Assembly (NCBI GenBank): GCA_013298815.1
Contig: JAAFJF010000018.1
Span: forward strand, 1 to 37,101
From: Polaromonas sp.
Lineage (GTDB): Bacteria > Pseudomonadota > Gammaproteobacteria > Burkholderiales > Burkholderiaceae_C
DNA length: 37,101 bases
Direction of reading: 5' to 3'
The notes beneath the pieces were generated by a model. The model was not told where the DNA came from. It made no database searches and saw only the letters and a program-made list of their open reading frames with translations. Below are positions 26,378 through 37,101 of this stretch, in pieces; the first letter of the stretch is position 1; each line of letters starts with the position of its first letter. Made by a program: the position numbers and the translations under genes.

Positions 26378-27786
26378 TCAAGCTAGGAAAACTACATACT
26401 TGGTTGGTTGGGTCTAAATTATTTGGAAGTACGGAAACCGTGGTTAGCCGCATACATACCGATACACGAACGATTCAGAAAGGCGATTTGTTCGTGGCGC
26501 TCTGTGGTGATCAATTCGATGGAGGTGCTTTTGTTGAAGAGGCTATCGCCAAAGGCGCTGCCGCGGTGTTAGCGCAAAGCGGCTTAGAAGAAAAAGCCGT
26601 CAAGGGCCTAGAGGTTACAGATACCAAAATTGCACTAGGCGACATCGCTGCGCAATGGCGCTCGCAGTATACGTTGCCACTTATTGCGGTGACTGGAAGC
26701 AATGGCAAAACTACAGTGACGCAAATGATTGCATCTATCTTGGCAGTTCATGCAGGCCAGGCATCACTGGCGACTATCGGTAACTTAAACAACGATATTG
26801 GTGTACCCTTGACTTTGTTAAGGTTGAAGTCTGAACACAAAATTGCAGTTCTTGAACTGGGTATGAATCATCCCGGAGAGATCGCATATCTGGCAAATAT
26901 TGTCAAACCAACTATCGTCTTGGTGAACAATGCACAGCGCGAACATTTAGAGTTTATGTTGACAGTAGAAGCTGTCGCGAATGAAAATGGCTCTGTAATA
27001 TCTGCATTGTCCGACACGGGTGTCGCTGTTTTTCCTGCCGATGATGATTACAGCTCAATTTGGAAGCAGTTAGCTGGTCATCGTAATACATTGACGTTTG
27101 CACTTGATAGGGAGTCGGATGCGAACGTAGATGTGCATTGCACAAAGGCAGATTGGATCAATGGACAGTGGCATGTGATTGTCGAAACACCCTCTGGTCA
27201 AATAAGATATAGCTTAAATATCGCTGGACGGCACAATGTAAAGAATTCACTGGCGGCAATATCTTGTGCTTTGGCTGCACAAATTCCTACTGACACCATA
27301 GCTCAAGGTTTGCAATTATTCAGCCCTGTCAAAGGTCGATCTTTGATGCAGCGACTTAGATGTGGTGAACGCGATGTATTGTTGATTGACGATACGTATA
27401 ACTCTAATCCTGACTCCATGAAGGCCGCCATTGATTCTTTGGTGGAGATGGCTGCTCCTAGGTTGATCGTGATGGGTGAAATGGGTGAGGTAGGCAAGCA
27501 AGGCATAGCATTTCATGCCGAGGTAGGTGCATATGCAACCTCAAAGAAAATCGATAAATTATTTACTTTTGGAGCATTATCTAAAGAGGCTGCCATACAT
27601 TTTAAAGACGCTCAGCACTTTGAATCGATTGAGGCATTAAATATAGCGGTAGGTGCCGAATTGGGTCATGTGAGCAGTATATTGGTCAAAGGCTCACGGT
27701 TTATGAAGATGGAGCGTGTTAGCCAGCACATCATTTCATTTGATTCGCAGAAAAATAAAAATAGGGAGAAAACCAATGCTGCTTAG
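26374..27786 (+). CDS. murF: UDP-N-acetylmuramoyl-tripeptide--D-alanyl-D-alanine ligase MurF
   Basis: Adds the D-Ala-D-Ala dipeptide made by Ddl to complete the UDP-MurNAc-pentapeptide. The 470-residue product has the N-terminal substrate domain with [20 protein letters not shown], the ATP site [13 protein letters not shown] (lysine K112), [28 protein letters not shown], and the C-terminal domain [17 protein letters not shown] with [16 protein letters not shown] is 4 bases ahead of the ATG. The start overlaps the murE stop (ATGA), and the end overlaps mraY by 11 bases. Typical length. Confidence 0.97.
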   Translation: MIKLGKLHTWLVGSKLFGSTETVVSRIHTDTRTIQKGDLFVALCGDQFDGGAFVEEAIAKGAAAVLAQSGLEEKAVKGLEVTDTKIALGDIAAQWRSQYTLPLIAVTGSNGKTTVTQMIASILAVHAGQASLATIGNLNNDIGVPLTLLRLKSEHKIAVLELGMNHPGEIAYLANIVKPTIVLVNNAQREHLEFMLTVEAVANENGSVISALSDTGVAVFPADDDYSSIWKQLAGHRNTLTFALDRESDANVDVHCTKADWINGQWHVIVETPSGQIRYSLNIAGRHNVKNSLAAISCALAAQIPTDTIAQGLQLFSPVKGRSLMQRLRCGERDVLLIDDTYNSNPDSMKAAIDSLVEMAAPRLIVMGEMGEVGKQGIAFHAEVGAYATSKKIDKLFTFGALSKEAAIHFKDAQHFESIEALNIAVGAELGHVSSILVKGSRFMKMERVSQHIISFDSQKNKNREKTNAA

Positions 27787-28954
27787 TTTGGCTCAGTGGC
27801 TGCAGACGCTCTCACCTGAATTCGGAGTTTTTAGAGTTTTTCAGTACATTACTTTTCGTGCTGTGATGGCAGCGTTGACGGCATTGATGATAGGTCTTAT
27901 AGCTGGACCTTATGTCATAACGCGTTTACGTGCTCTAAAAATTGGTCAGCAGGTCCGCAGCTACGGTATGGATACACATTTGATCAAGAGTGGAACACCA
28001 ACTATGGGTGGTGTTCTGATACTGCTTTCCATAACTATATCAACTCTATTGTGGTTTGATTTGAGTAACCGTTTTGTCTGGATCGTATTATTTGTGACGC
28101 TTGGATTTGGTGCTATTGGCTGGGTTGATGACTGGCGAAAAGTGGTTAATAAAGATCCTGAAGGTATGCGTTCAAGAGAAAAATACTTTTGGCAATCGGT
28201 TATCGGATTACTTGCTGCTTTGTATTTGGTTTTCAGTATTTCCGAAGTATCAAATATGCGTGTGTTGGATTTGTTCTTCACCTGGGTGCGGTCGGGATTC
28301 GATGTGAACTTGCCGCCTAAAGCGGGTTTACAAGTGCCATTTGTTAAAGTAATTAATTATCCACTTGGAGTATTCGGTTTCGTATTGCTAACTTACTTGG
28401 TCATAGTTGGTGCAAGTAACGCTGTTAATTTAACAGATGGTTTGGATGGTCTGGCCATCATGCCTGTTGTCATGGTGGGTTCGTCACTGGGAATTTTTGC
28501 CTATGTGACAGGCAGTTCTGTTTATTCAAAATACTTATTTTTCCCTCACATTCCTGGTTCAGGTGAGTTGCTCATTTTTTGTGCAGCTATGGCTGGCGCT
28601 GGCTTAGCATTTTTGTGGTTTAACACTTACCCAGCGCAAATCTTCATGGGTGACGTTGGTGCTTTAGCCTTAGGCGCAGCACTAGGAACTATCGCTGTTA
28701 TTGTGAGACAAGAAATCGTCTTGTTCATTATGGGCGGAATCTTTGTGGCTGAAGCTGTATCTGTGATGCTGCAAGTTAGTTATTTTAAATACACAAAGAA
28801 AAAATTTGGTGAAGGTCGTCGTATTTTGAAAATGGCACCTTTGCATCATCATTATGAGAAGAGCGGCTGGAAAGAGACTCAAGTAGTAGTGCGCTTTTGG
28901 ATCATTACCATGTTGCTGTGCTTGGTTGGTTTGTCTTCTTTAAAACTTCGTTGA
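27776..28954 (+). CDS. mraY: phospho-N-acetylmuramoyl-pentapeptide-transferase MraY
   Basis: Integral membrane enzyme that joins phospho-MurNAc-pentapeptide to undecaprenyl phosphate, giving lipid I. The open frame reaches back to 27716 inside murF, but ATG 27776 is preceded by GGGAG with a 7-base spacer and gives the normal start [20 protein letters not shown]. The 392-residue protein has about ten membrane helices. Signatures: [34 protein letters not shown], the magnesium-binding [11 protein letters not shown], and [20 protein letters not shown] near the end. All catalytic aspartates and the HHH motif are present. Confidence 0.97.
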   Translation: MLLSLAQWLQTLSPEFGVFRVFQYITFRAVMAALTALMIGLIAGPYVITRLRALKIGQQVRSYGMDTHLIKSGTPTMGGVLILLSITISTLLWFDLSNRFVWIVLFVTLGFGAIGWVDDWRKVVNKDPEGMRSREKYFWQSVIGLLAALYLVFSISEVSNMRVLDLFFTWVRSGFDVNLPPKAGLQVPFVKVINYPLGVFGFVLLTYLVIVGASNAVNLTDGLDGLAIMPVVMVGSSLGIFAYVTGSSVYSKYLFFPHIPGSGELLIFCAAMAGAGLAFLWFNTYPAQIFMGDVGALALGAALGTIAVIVRQEIVLFIMGGIFVAEAVSVMLQVSYFKYTKKKFGEGRRILKMAPLHHHYEKSGWKETQVVVRFWIITMLLCLVGLSSLKLR

Positions 28955-28976
28955 AACTATTTAGAAATCTTGAGCA

Positions 28977-30500
28977 ATGAAATCCTTGGAGTATCAGAAT
29001 GTCATGATCTTGGGACTGGGTATATCTGGTCTTGCCATGGCGCGTTGGTGTTCTCGGTACGGTGCTAATGTGACTATTGTCGATTCACGAATCTATCCAC
29101 CGCAATTAAATCAGCTTAAAACAGAAATTCCTGCCGCACGTTTTATTTCTAGTCAGTTTCAGTCTGAATTACTGCAAAGTGTTGAGATTGACTTTCTATT
29201 ATTAAGTCCTGGTATAAAACCTTCGGACATTAATGAACTCTTGGTAAAAGCAAAAGATAAGTCGATTCGTATTGGAAATGAGCTAACTTTATTTAATCTG
29301 GCCTTGACTGATTTGAAAGAGTTGGATGCTTACAAGCCGTGCGTTCTGGCAATCACTGGTACTAATGGTAAAACGACAGTTACATCGTTAACTGGAAAAT
29401 TGGTTGAATGCGCAAGTATGAGTGTAGCTATAGCGGGCAATATTGGCCCTAGCTTGCTGGACACGTTAATTCAAAAAATCAAGAGTGCGGCATTGCCGGA
29501 AGTATGGGTGATTGAGCTAAGCAGTTTTCAGCTGAATGATGTGACAGACTTTGAACCAACAACTGCTGTGGTGTTGAACGTAACACAAGATCATTTGGAC
29601 TGGCATGAGACGATGGGTTCGTACAGCAAAGCTAAAGAGCGTATTTATGGTTCTCAGGCGATGATGGTAATCAATCGTGATGATGAATTGGTCATGGAGA
29701 TGCTTGTCAATGCAAAAAATACAAATAAAGGAAGAAAGTACCGTACCTTTGGCAGTGACGTACCTAGTCGTTTAGGAGACTATGGAATAGAGTCCGTTAA
29801 CGGTATGACTTGGTTAGTTCGCGCCATCAGTTTCGAAGACGTTGTTACAAAAAAGCAGCGTTCATTAATCGAATCAAAAATAGAGTTAAATTTACAAAGG
29901 CTGGTGCCTGCAGATGCCTTGCAAATTCGTGGTCAGCACAATATGCTGAATGCGCTGGCAGCACTGGCATTGGTTGAATCTATCGGTTGCAGTACCTCAC
30001 GGGTATTGTATGGTTTGCGCGAATACAAAGGCGAATCACACCGCGTTGAATCAATTGGCGTATTCAGCGGAGTTGAGTATTTTGACGATAGCAAAGGAAC
30101 AAATGTTGGTGCAACAGTGGCCGCAATTTCTGGCTTAGGAATTACGCGAAAAATTGTTGTGATCCTGGGTGGTGATGGTAAGGGGCAAGACTTTTTCCCA
30201 CTAATTGAGATCGTAAGCAAATTTGTACGGGGCGTTGTCCTCATTGGTAAAGATAAAGACATCATTCATGATGTGTTAAAAAATATCGAGATACCTAAAG
30301 TATCTGTGGACTCGATGGAGCAAGCTGTAACAGCTGCTCAAAATTTTTCACAAAACGGGGATGCTGTACTTCTGTCACCAGCATGCTCAAGCTTGGATAT
30401 GTTTGATAATTATGAGCATCGTGGTCGAGATTTTCGCGCAAAAGTGTTGGAGTTGTTTAATCGGCATGCACAAGAGCTGCAGGGTGGAGTGGCGAAGTGA
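28977..30500 (+). CDS. murD: UDP-N-acetylmuramoylalanine--D-glutamate ligase MurD
   Basis: Adds D-Glu to UDP-MurNAc-L-Ala. The 507-residue product begins [20 protein letters not shown], the Rossmann-like UDP-binding domain. It has the ATP site [15 protein letters not shown] with K132, the central [12 protein letters not shown] and [17 protein letters not shown], and the C-terminal [25 protein letters not shown] and [19 protein letters not shown]. It is somewhat longer than E. coli MurD (438 aa), with extra sequence in the N-terminal and middle loops (for example around residues 235-320). The ribosome binding site is weak. Its stop overlaps the ftsW GTG start. Confidence 0.96.
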   Translation: MKSLEYQNVMILGLGISGLAMARWCSRYGANVTIVDSRIYPPQLNQLKTEIPAARFISSQFQSELLQSVEIDFLLLSPGIKPSDINELLVKAKDKSIRIGNELTLFNLALTDLKELDAYKPCVLAITGTNGKTTVTSLTGKLVECASMSVAIAGNIGPSLLDTLIQKIKSAALPEVWVIELSSFQLNDVTDFEPTTAVVLNVTQDHLDWHETMGSYSKAKERIYGSQAMMVINRDDELVMEMLVNAKNTNKGRKYRTFGSDVPSRLGDYGIESVNGMTWLVRAISFEDVVTKKQRSLIESKIELNLQRLVPADALQIRGQHNMLNALAALALVESIGCSTSRVLYGLREYKGESHRVESIGVFSGVEYFDDSKGTNVGATVAAISGLGITRKIVVILGGDGKGQDFFPLIEIVSKFVRGVVLIGKDKDIIHDVLKNIEIPKVSVDSMEQAVTAAQNFSQNGDAVLLSPACSSLDMFDNYEHRGRDFRAKVLELFNRHAQELQGGVAK

Positions 30501-31756
30501 CTGCAATATTCCAGAACATAACTAAACTTCGTATGCTGCAACCATTGCTGGCTGTGTTGAGTAATGCGCCTGAAAAAAGGACATATCCAAATAGCTTGGT
30601 TAATCAATTCGATGTCAAAGTCTCTTTTAAACTGGACATGACATTGATTTGGGTTATTTTTGTGTTGCTCGTTTTAGGTCTGGTAATGGTTTATTCTGCA
30701 TCTGTAGCGATGCCCGATAATCCAAGATTTGCAAATTTGACAGGTACCTATTTTGTTTATCGGCATGCCTCCTTTATAGGGTTGGCTTGTATTGTGAGTG
30801 TGGTTGCGTTTCAGATTCCATTGGACTTATGGGAGAAAATTGCACCATGGTTGTTTGTCGTTTCATTGCTATTGCTTATTGCTGTCTTGATACCGCATGT
30901 AGGGCGCGTTGTAAACGGAGCACGACGCTGGATACCTTTAGGTTTCATTAGTTTTCAACCTTCCGAATTTTCAAAGTTTGCCATGCTGCTGTATGTGGCT
31001 GACTACATGGTTAGGAAAATGGATATCAAAGAACGGTTTTTCGTTGCCGTCATTCCCATCGGCATTGCAGTTCTGGTAGTCGGCTTATTACTACTAGCAG
31101 AGCCAGATATGGGGGCATTCATGGTCATCGCTGTAATAGCGATGGGGATTTTGTTCTTGGGTGGTGTGAATGCAAGAATGTTTTTTGTTATTTCAGCGTT
31201 GATCGTTTTTGCATTCGGCACCATGATTGCTACTAGTGAATGGCGCAGGGAAAGAATCTTTGCGTATTTAGATCCATGGAATGCAGAGCATACTTTGGGC
31301 AAGGGCTATCAGCTGTCGCATTCACTCATCGCTTTTGGTCGAGGTGAGATATTTGGAGTTGGACTTGGTGGCAGCATAGAGAAGTTGCATTGGTTGCCGG
31401 AAGCGCATACTGACTTTCTATTAGCTGTTATAGGTGAGGAATTTGGACTTGTAGGTGTTGCAATCGTTATTGGATTGTTTCTATGGCTTACACGGAGGAT
31501 CATGCATATTGGCCGGCAAGCAATCGCTTTAGATAGACTCTTTGCGGGATTGGTCGCTCAAGGTGTCGCCATTTGGCTTGGTTTTCAAGCATTCATCAAT
31601 ATAGGTGTTAATTTGGGCGCATTACCAACAAAGGGGTTGACCTTGCCTTTAATGAGCTATGGCGGCACAGCAGTTTTGTTTAATGCGTTAGCATTAGCAA
31701 TTGTTTTGCGAATTGATTATGAAAATAAATTATTAATGCGTGGAGGCAGAGAGTGA
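30497..31756 (+). CDS. ftsW: septal peptidoglycan glycosyltransferase FtsW
   Basis: SEDS-family polymerase that works with FtsI at the septum. The GTG start at 30497 is supported by GGAG (30486-30489) with a 7-base spacer; a later ATG at 30533 is possible but lacks one. The product is 419 aa with a cytoplasmic N-terminal extension of about 48 residues and about ten membrane segments starting with [24 protein letters not shown] signatures include [59 protein letters not shown], and near the end [19 protein letters not shown]. It overlaps murD by 4 bases and murG by 4 bases. Confidence 0.96.
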   Translation: MTAIFQNITKLRMLQPLLAVLSNAPEKRTYPNSLVNQFDVKVSFKLDMTLIWVIFVLLVLGLVMVYSASVAMPDNPRFANLTGTYFVYRHASFIGLACIVSVVAFQIPLDLWEKIAPWLFVVSLLLLIAVLIPHVGRVVNGARRWIPLGFISFQPSEFSKFAMLLYVADYMVRKMDIKERFFVAVIPIGIAVLVVGLLLLAEPDMGAFMVIAVIAMGILFLGGVNARMFFVISALIVFAFGTMIATSEWRRERIFAYLDPWNAEHTLGKGYQLSHSLIAFGRGEIFGVGLGGSIEKLHWLPEAHTDFLLAVIGEEFGLVGVAIVIGLFLWLTRRIMHIGRQAIALDRLFAGLVAQGVAIWLGFQAFINIGVNLGALPTKGLTLPLMSYGGTAVLFNALALAIVLRIDYENKLLMRGGRE

Positions 31757-32835
31757 ATGCTATGAATTCACTTGCAAATAAGCGAGCTATCATCGTCGCT
31801 GCGGGTACCGGCGGACACATATTTCCTGGTCTGGCAGTTGCAGAAGCGTTGCGCGACCAAGGTTGGGATATATCTTGGTTAGGGACAAAGTCTGGTATGG
31901 AAAATCGACTCGTAAAAGAGCGAAATTTTCATTTTGAGAGCATCGAATTTGGTGGCACAAGAGGAAAAGGGTTAGCAACGTGGTTGCTCATGCCTTTAAA
32001 ACTTATTAAAGCGAGTATTGAATGTGGATTAATTTTTGCTAAAAATAGGCCTAATTTGGTGATTGGTTTTGGTGGCTATGTAACTTTACCTGCAGGTTTG
32101 GCAGCTAAATGTATGTGTAAACAGCTAGTCATTCATGAGCAAAACTCTATCATTGGTTTGAGCAATAAAGTCTTGGCCTTTTTGACAAAGAACGTCTTTA
32201 CCGCCTTCCCTAATGTGCTGCGTAAGGCCGTTGTTACAGGTAACCCATTGCGCCGTGAATTCGTTAGTATCGACGCTCCAGAGTCTCGGTTTGAAAATCG
32301 AAAAGGACCTTTACGTATATTGATTATTGGTGGAAGTTTGGGGGCAAAGTTTTTAAACGAGACCGTACCCCAAGCGATGAAAATGTTAGATTTAAACAAT
32401 CGACCGGATATCACGCATCAAAGTGGGGAGTATCAATTTACTGATCTGAAAAATTTATATGAAAGATTAGATGTAAGAGCAGATGTGGTGCCATTTATTG
32501 ACAATATGGCTGTTGCTTTTGCGAGTACAGATTTGATTATTTGCAGAGCAGGCGCGAGTACGGTCACTGAGATTGCAGCAGTTGGAGCTGCAGCCATGTT
32601 TGTCCCTTTACCTTCAGCTGTTGATGATCATCAAACACAAAATGCAATGTATTTGGTTAAAAACGATGCGGCTTGGTTGCTACCGCAAAGTGAGTTAACG
32701 CCACAAAAATTAGCGGCTGAAATATTAAAAATAGACCGCGGCATTTTATTAAAAACTGCCATAGAGGCAAAAAAGATGTTTTTACCCAATACAGTAAATA
32801 AAATTGTAGACGTCTGCGAGGAATTGATTAAATGA
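31753..32835 (+). CDS. murG: undecaprenyldiphospho-muramoylpentapeptide beta-N-acetylglucosaminyltransferase MurG
   Basis: Peripheral inner-membrane glycosyltransferase that adds GlcNAc to lipid I, making lipid II. GTG 31753 is chosen because GGAGG (31742-31746) is 6 bases upstream; an in-frame ATG at 31762 would be 15 bases away. The 360-residue product has the glycine-rich [18 protein letters not shown] at the N-terminus, [33 protein letters not shown], the second-domain [19 protein letters not shown], and the UDP-GlcNAc site [16 protein letters not shown] with [14 protein letters not shown]. Typical length, all family motifs intact. Confidence 0.97.
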   Translation: MNAMNSLANKRAIIVAAGTGGHIFPGLAVAEALRDQGWDISWLGTKSGMENRLVKERNFHFESIEFGGTRGKGLATWLLMPLKLIKASIECGLIFAKNRPNLVIGFGGYVTLPAGLAAKCMCKQLVIHEQNSIIGLSNKVLAFLTKNVFTAFPNVLRKAVVTGNPLRREFVSIDAPESRFENRKGPLRILIIGGSLGAKFLNETVPQAMKMLDLNNRPDITHQSGEYQFTDLKNLYERLDVRADVVPFIDNMAVAFASTDLIICRAGASTVTEIAAVGAAAMFVPLPSAVDDHQTQNAMYLVKNDAAWLLPQSELTPQKLAAEILKIDRGILLKTAIEAKKMFLPNTVNKIVDVCEELIK

Positions 32836-34262
32836 AACACGCGGTGAATCATATTCATTTTATCGGTATAGGCGGCGTAGGTATGTCTGGTATCGCGGAA
32901 GTGTTGCAGAATTTGAACTATAAAGTAAGCGGTTCTGATATCGCTGACAGCGCCATCTTGAGCAGGTTATCAAAATTTGGTATCAAAACATATATTGGAC
33001 ACGCTACAAACAATTTGCAAAATGTAGATGTGGTTGTTATTTCATCTGCAGTGAGAGCAGACAATCCCGAAGTTGTTGAAGCCAAGCGACGCAATATTCC
33101 AGTGGTTCCACGAGCGGTTATGCTTGCTGAACTTATGCGAATGAAGCAAGGCATCGCTATTGCTGGTACGCATGGTAAGACTACAACAACAAGCTTAGTC
33201 GCAAGTGTTTTAGCAGAAGCTGGACTTGATCCCACTTTTGTCATTGGAGGTCGTCTAAACAGTGCTGACGCCAACGCAAAATTGGGGACTGGCGACTACA
33301 TTGTTGTTGAAGCAGACGAGTCAGATGCGTCATTTTTGAACTTGTTGCCTGTGATGGCAGTAGTTACGAATATTGACGAGGATCATATGGAAACTTATGG
33401 CCATGATTTCCAAAAACTGAAAATCTCATTCGTGGAATTTTTACATCGCATGCCATTTTATGGCGCTGCTATTGTCTGTATAGATGATGCTGCTATTCGC
33501 GAAATTATTCCTTCAATAGCTAGGCCGGTTATTACATATGGTTTAGCAGAAGCAGCACAAGTTCGTGCAGTTGATATCGTAGCCAAAAACGGGGTCATGG
33601 CTTTTAATGTGCAATTTAAAGATACTGGTAAATTGCACACTTTTGCTATTGAGTTAAATTTGCCTGGCTTACACAATGTCAAAAATGCTCTTGCAGCAAT
33701 TGCTGTCGCGTTGGAGTTGGAAATTAAACCCGATTCAATTCAGAAAGCACTTGCGCAATTCAAAGGCGTGGATCGCAGATTCCAAAAATATGGAGAAATA
33801 CCGGCGAAAACAGGTGGCACATATACTTTGATTGATGATTACGGTCATCATCCAGTTGAAATGAAAGCAACCATAGATGCAGCCAGAGGCGCGTATCCAG
33901 GACGGCGATTATTGCTAGCTTTTCAGCCGCATAGGTATAGCAGAACGAGAGACTGTTTTGAAGACTTTATCAAAGTCATGGCTTCCGTTGATGTGATATT
34001 GCTTTCAGAAGTATACGCAGCCGGTGAGACAAAAATAGTTGGTGCTGATGGTCGTTCGCTATGTCGAGCGATCCGTCTGAACGGCAGCATAGAACCTATA
34101 TTTGTTGATGCTATACAAAATATGGCGGAAGAAATAATAAACAACGCCAAAGATGGTGATGTTGTTTTGTGCATGGGTGCAGGCTCAATCAGTGCAACAC
34201 CAAGAAGTATTATGAATACTGTGCAGCGATCCAATTCTGTGAAAAGCAAGACGAACGTATAA
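32832..34262 (+). CDS. murC: UDP-N-acetylmuramate--L-alanine ligase MurC
   Basis: Adds L-Ala to UDP-MurNAc, the first amino acid of the stem peptide. The 476-residue product starts [20 protein letters not shown] with the UDP-binding glycine motif. It has the ATP site [13 protein letters not shown] with K116, the central domain [20 protein letters not shown] and [16 protein letters not shown], and the C-terminal [16 protein letters not shown] and [21 protein letters not shown] (32818-32822) is 9 bases ahead of the ATG, which overlaps the murG stop by 4 bases. Length and motifs are standard. Confidence 0.97.
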   Translation: MKHAVNHIHFIGIGGVGMSGIAEVLQNLNYKVSGSDIADSAILSRLSKFGIKTYIGHATNNLQNVDVVVISSAVRADNPEVVEAKRRNIPVVPRAVMLAELMRMKQGIAIAGTHGKTTTTSLVASVLAEAGLDPTFVIGGRLNSADANAKLGTGDYIVVEADESDASFLNLLPVMAVVTNIDEDHMETYGHDFQKLKISFVEFLHRMPFYGAAIVCIDDAAIREIIPSIARPVITYGLAEAAQVRAVDIVAKNGVMAFNVQFKDTGKLHTFAIELNLPGLHNVKNALAAIAVALELEIKPDSIQKALAQFKGVDRRFQKYGEIPAKTGGTYTLIDDYGHHPVEMKATIDAARGAYPGRRLLLAFQPHRYSRTRDCFEDFIKVMASVDVILLSEVYAAGETKIVGADGRSLCRAIRLNGSIEPIFVDAIQNMAEEIINNAKDGDVVLCMGAGSISATPRSIMNTVQRSNSVKSKTNV

Positions 34263-34264
34263 AA

Positions 34265-35287
34265 ATGAGCCAGTCTTTACTTAAAAATATGTCATTCGGT
34301 AAGGTCGCTGTTTTGATGGGTGGACGCTCCGCTGAGCGCAGCATTTCATTGATGTCAGGCGAAGCCGTCTTAAAAGCATTACTTGCACAAGGGATTGATG
34401 CACATGCATTCGATCCTGCTGAAAAAGATTTGTTAAAACTTAAGAGCGAAAATTTCAACTATTGCTTTATCGCATTGCATGGGCGCTACGGCGAGGACGG
34501 AACTATCCAAGGTGTTTTGGAGATTTTAGATATTCCTTATACCGGTTCGGGTGTGATGGCCTCAAGTATTGCCATGAACAAGATCATGACAAAAAACATT
34601 TGGCAAGCTATGGGGTTGCCTACGCCGTCTTGGTTAGAGGTGTCTAGTGTCTATGAAACACGAGATGCATTCGCCAGATTGGGTAACCCAATGATCGTCA
34701 AACCCGCGCTTGAGGGGTCGTCAATAGGCATCACTAAAGTGACAACTATTGAACAATGTGAGACTGCATTTAATTTGGCGGCAATGCAGGATTCCAAAAT
34801 AATTTGTGAACAATTTATTAGTGGCGATGAGGTGACTTGTACCGTCTTGGATTTTGCTTCAAATTTGAAAAATGGCGATTTGAATTTGGTGAACAAAGTG
34901 ATAACTGCTCGAGCTTTACCAATTATAAAAATTGTCGCTCCAAGCGGTAAATATGATTATAAAAATAAATACTTTACAAATGACACGAAGTATATTATTC
35001 CATGCGGATTGCCAGATCATGAGGAAAAGCATATTCAATCTTTGGTTATAAAAGCTTTTTCTGCAATAAACGCTCGTGGTTGGGGTCGTGTTGATGTCAT
35101 GATCGATGGAGCAACCAGGAAGCCGTATTTGCTAGAAATTAATACAGCACCAGGCATGACAGGACATTCGCTATCCCCAATGTCAGCATTGCATTATGGG
35201 CTTAAGTTTGAAGAATTGTGTTTGCAAATTCTTTCTACTGCATCTTTAGATTATAAAAATATTTATAATCTAAAGATTGAGATTTGA
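34265..35287 (+). CDS. ddlB: D-alanine--D-alanine ligase DdlB
   Basis: ATP-grasp enzyme that makes the D-Ala-D-Ala dipeptide used by MurF. The open frame reaches 34169 inside murC, but the ATG at 34265, two bases after the murC stop, gives [20 protein letters not shown] and a 340-residue protein. A further ATG at 34289 is also possible; the ribosome binding site is weak. Signatures: [20 protein letters not shown], the [17 protein letters not shown] segment, [16 protein letters not shown], the ATP-grasp [15 protein letters not shown], and the C-terminal [10 protein letters not shown], then [15 protein letters not shown]. It is rather longer than E. coli DdlB (306 aa), with extra sequence around residues 205-225 and a C-terminal tail. 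Confidence 0.95.
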   Translation: MSQSLLKNMSFGKVAVLMGGRSAERSISLMSGEAVLKALLAQGIDAHAFDPAEKDLLKLKSENFNYCFIALHGRYGEDGTIQGVLEILDIPYTGSGVMASSIAMNKIMTKNIWQAMGLPTPSWLEVSSVYETRDAFARLGNPMIVKPALEGSSIGITKVTTIEQCETAFNLAAMQDSKIICEQFISGDEVTCTVLDFASNLKNGDLNLVNKVITARALPIIKIVAPSGKYDYKNKYFTNDTKYIIPCGLPDHEEKHIQSLVIKAFSAINARGWGRVDVMIDGATRKPYLLEINTAPGMTGHSLSPMSALHYGLKFEELCLQILSTASLDYKNIYNLKIEI

Positions 35288-35291
35288 AATA

Positions 35292-36098
35292 ATGAAAACG
35301 ATTAATAATATTGTAGCAATACCATTTGATATTAAATTTATCAACGTAATATCGAACGGTTTGTTTTTTTGTTTTTTTGTTTTGCTCATCCTGAGTGGTT
35401 TTCATTATATTTTAAAAAATAATATCAAGAATTTCAGCGCTATATCTATCAAAGGAGACATATTGCACACCGATGTTGATTCTCTAAGAAACAAGATAAC
35501 ATCAAATATTGTTGGTAACTTTTATAGTATTAATTTAAGTGAAACTAAAAAAATATTTGAAACAATGCCCTGGGTGAGTCGAGCAGTTGTGAGGCGTGTT
35601 TACCCAAGTCAGATTGAGGCTAATTTTACTGAGTATAAATCCAAGGCCATATGGGGTGCACGAGAAGATATGAAACTGGTAGATGAGAGTGGTGTCATAT
35701 TCGAGGCAAATAGTCAAGATGATGAGCATGATCAGATTCCACAATTGCTAGGCCCAGAAGGACAAAGTAAATACATGTTGAATATGTACAAAAATGTTTT
35801 AACTGCTTTGAGTCCCTTGAAGCAAAAATTAAAAACACTAGAGCTCAACGCTCGTGGAAGTTGGATAGTTAAATTAGACAGTGGTGCACACATTGAGCTA
35901 GGCAGAGGAGGCACAGTCGATGTGGTTGATCGTGCTAGTAAGTTTGCTGCAGGCGTCGAACAGATGTTGACTAGTTTGAATAAGAAGCCAGTGGATATTC
36001 AGTATGTCGATTTACGTCATTCAGAAGGGTATGCAATACGCCTGAATGGCGTCGGTACTATAGATTTAACTGCTGGCAATGTAATATTGAAAAAGTAA
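35292..36098 (+). CDS. ftsQ: cell division protein FtsQ
   Basis: Bitopic divisome protein that links FtsB/FtsL to the ring. The ATG at 35292 is preferred over an in-frame TTG at 35277 inside ddlB; it gives 268 aa. The short cytoplasmic part (about 1-24) is followed by a membrane segment at about residues 22-44 (NGLFFCFFVLLILSGFHYIL), the POTRA domain (about 52-122, FSAISIKGDILHTDVDSL with VSRAVVRRVYPSQIEANFTE) and the beta domain ending YVDLRHSEGYAIRLN. The first 180 bases around the start are only about 25% G+C, the lowest I counted in the cluster. No good Shine-Dalgarno is visible. Order between ddlB and ftsA supports the call. Confidence 0.94.
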   Translation: MKTINNIVAIPFDIKFINVISNGLFFCFFVLLILSGFHYILKNNIKNFSAISIKGDILHTDVDSLRNKITSNIVGNFYSINLSETKKIFETMPWVSRAVVRRVYPSQIEANFTEYKSKAIWGAREDMKLVDESGVIFEANSQDDEHDQIPQLLGPEGQSKYMLNMYKNVLTALSPLKQKLKTLELNARGSWIVKLDSGAHIELGRGGTVDVVDRASKFAAGVEQMLTSLNKKPVDIQYVDLRHSEGYAIRLNGVGTIDLTAGNVILKK

Positions 36099-36102
36099 AA
36101 AT

Positions 36103-37101
36103 ATGGCAAAAGAATACAAAGATTTGGTCGTAGGTTTAGATATTGGCACATCTAAGATCATGGTCGTCGTGGCTGAAGTTTTGCCTAGCGGATTGCTCAA
36201 AATTGCTGGTTTTGGGGTATCACCCAGTAATGGCTTAAAACGAGGCGTGGTTGTCAACATTGATGCAACTGTGCAGAGCATACAGCAAGCGCTTAGAGAA
36301 GCTGAGCTGATGGCAGATTGTAAAATTGGACGTGTTTATTCGGGAATAACTGGCAGTCACATCAGGGGTATTAACTCTAGTGGCATGGTTGCAATCAAAG
36401 ACAAAGAGGTCAACCGCTCAGATGTTAAACGTGTACTTGATACGGCTACCGCCATTAATATTTCTAATGATCAACGACTGTTATTGGTTGAGTCGCAAGA
36501 ATTTGTGATTGATGGTCAAGATGTAAAAGATCCAATCGGCATGAGTGGTATTCGCTTAGAGGCTAAAGTTCACATAGTTACTGGTGCTCAAAGCGCTGCC
36601 GAAAATATTATTAAATGTGTCCATCGTTGCGGCTTAGAGGTTGAGCACCTAATGCTAAATCCTATGGCTTCAAATCTTTCTGTACTGACAAATGACGAAC
36701 GCGAACTAGGTGTCGTGCTCGTAGACATTGGTGCGGGTACCACTGATGTAGCCGTATTTACTGGGGGTGCGATTCGGCACACTGTTGTTATTCCGATAGC
36801 CGGTGATTTAATAACCAGTGATATTGCTATGGCGCTTCGCACTCCGACAAAAGATGCCGAAGACATCAAGGTGGAAAGCGGTTGTGCAAAGCAGTTGTTA
36901 ACCGATCCCGAATCTGAAGTGGAGGTGCCCGGCCTAGGCGATCGAGGTCCGCGACGTTTGAGCAAGCAAGCTTTGGCTGGAGTTATCGAGCCTCGTGTTG
37001 AGGAGATATTTTCCTTGGTTCAACAAGCTATTCGTGAGACAGGATACGAAGAAGTGTTGTCTTCTGGCATCGTATTGACTGGTGGAGCCTCAGTAATGCC
37101 T
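36103..37101 (+). CDS. ftsA: cell division protein FtsA (3' end outside window)
   Basis: Actin-like ATPase that tethers FtsZ to the membrane and recruits later division proteins. The frame runs from ATG 36103 to the window end without a stop (333 codons; the family is about 410-420 aa), so the C-terminal membrane-targeting helix is not seen. It starts MAKEYKDLVVGLDIGTSKIM (phosphate 1 motif), has the 1C domain with EFVIDGQDVKDPIGMSG, then VVLVDIGAGTTDVAVF (phosphate 2) and IVLTGGASVMP (adenosine motif) at the window edge. It begins 4 bases after the ftsQ stop, without a clear ribosome binding site. ftsZ is expected just beyond the window. Confidence 0.97.
   Translation, partial: MAKEYKDLVVGLDIGTSKIMVVVAEVLPSGLLKIAGFGVSPSNGLKRGVVVNIDATVQSIQQALREAELMADCKIGRVYSGITGSHIRGINSSGMVAIKDKEVNRSDVKRVLDTATAINISNDQRLLLVESQEFVIDGQDVKDPIGMSGIRLEAKVHIVTGAQSAAENIIKCVHRCGLEVEHLMLNPMASNLSVLTNDERELGVVLVDIGAGTTDVAVFTGGAIRHTVVIPIAGDLITSDIAMALRTPTKDAEDIKVESGCAKQLLTDPESEVEVPGLGDRGPRRLSKQALAGVIEPRVEEIFSLVQQAIRETGYEEVLSSGIVLTGGASVMP

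Overview
The window looks like a chromosomal segment of a betaproteobacterium in the order Burkholderiales, most likely Comamonadaceae or a close relative. This rests on the gene order argS-SPOR-dsbA, the lptA-lptB-rpoN run, the DksA protein that has lost most of its zinc cysteines, and a Comamonadaceae-type short interspersed repeat with an ATAGCTG core. Base composition is uneven. A hand count gives about 58% G+C in a sample of uvrA, but only about 25% in the first 180 bases around ftsQ and about 28% in a sample of the histidine kinase gene.

Layout. 1-1400: the 3' end of an FMN-binding glutamate-synthase-like gene and two small hypothetical genes, each of the first two followed by a copy of a 44-base repeat. 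1398-10576 is all on the minus strand: a solitary PIN-domain gene, an RlmL-like rRNA methyltransferase, rpoN, lptB, lptA, dsbA with its terminator, a SPOR-domain gene, argS and ssb. 10781-21076 is on the plus strand: an A+T-rich orphan sensor histidine kinase, uvrA, dapF, a DUF484 gene, xerC, a COG0523 metal GTPase, a DksA fused to a long lysine/alanine-rich N-terminal region, and a small gene of unknown function. 21343-37101 is the division and cell wall (dcw) cluster in canonical order: mraZ, rsmH, ftsL, ftsI, murE, murF, mraY, murD, ftsW, murG, murC, ddlB, ftsQ and the 5' part of ftsA. It is preceded by a good sigma-70 promoter and three direct 10-base-spaced GTG[C/G][A/G] boxes that fit MraZ binding sites.

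Functionally, the dcw genes make lipid II from UDP-MurNAc precursors (murE/F/D/C, ddlB, mraY, murG) and assemble the septal machine (ftsL, ftsI, ftsW, ftsQ, ftsA). dapF in the same window supplies meso-diaminopimelate, the likely MurE substrate. lptA/lptB serve LPS export, and xerC resolves chromosome dimers at division.

The most unusual material is repeat biology and one gene fusion. Five recognisable copies of one 44-base repeat lie in the window, three of them inside the open frames of rpoN, dapF and xerC, where they appear to add peptide without breaking the gene. A second palindromic element contributes the rlmL stop codon and the only possible start of the PIN gene. The DksA fusion sits behind a histidine-rich COG0523 gene, which suggests a zinc link. 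I see no CRISPR array, tRNA, rRNA, complete insertion sequence, phage or obvious defence island.
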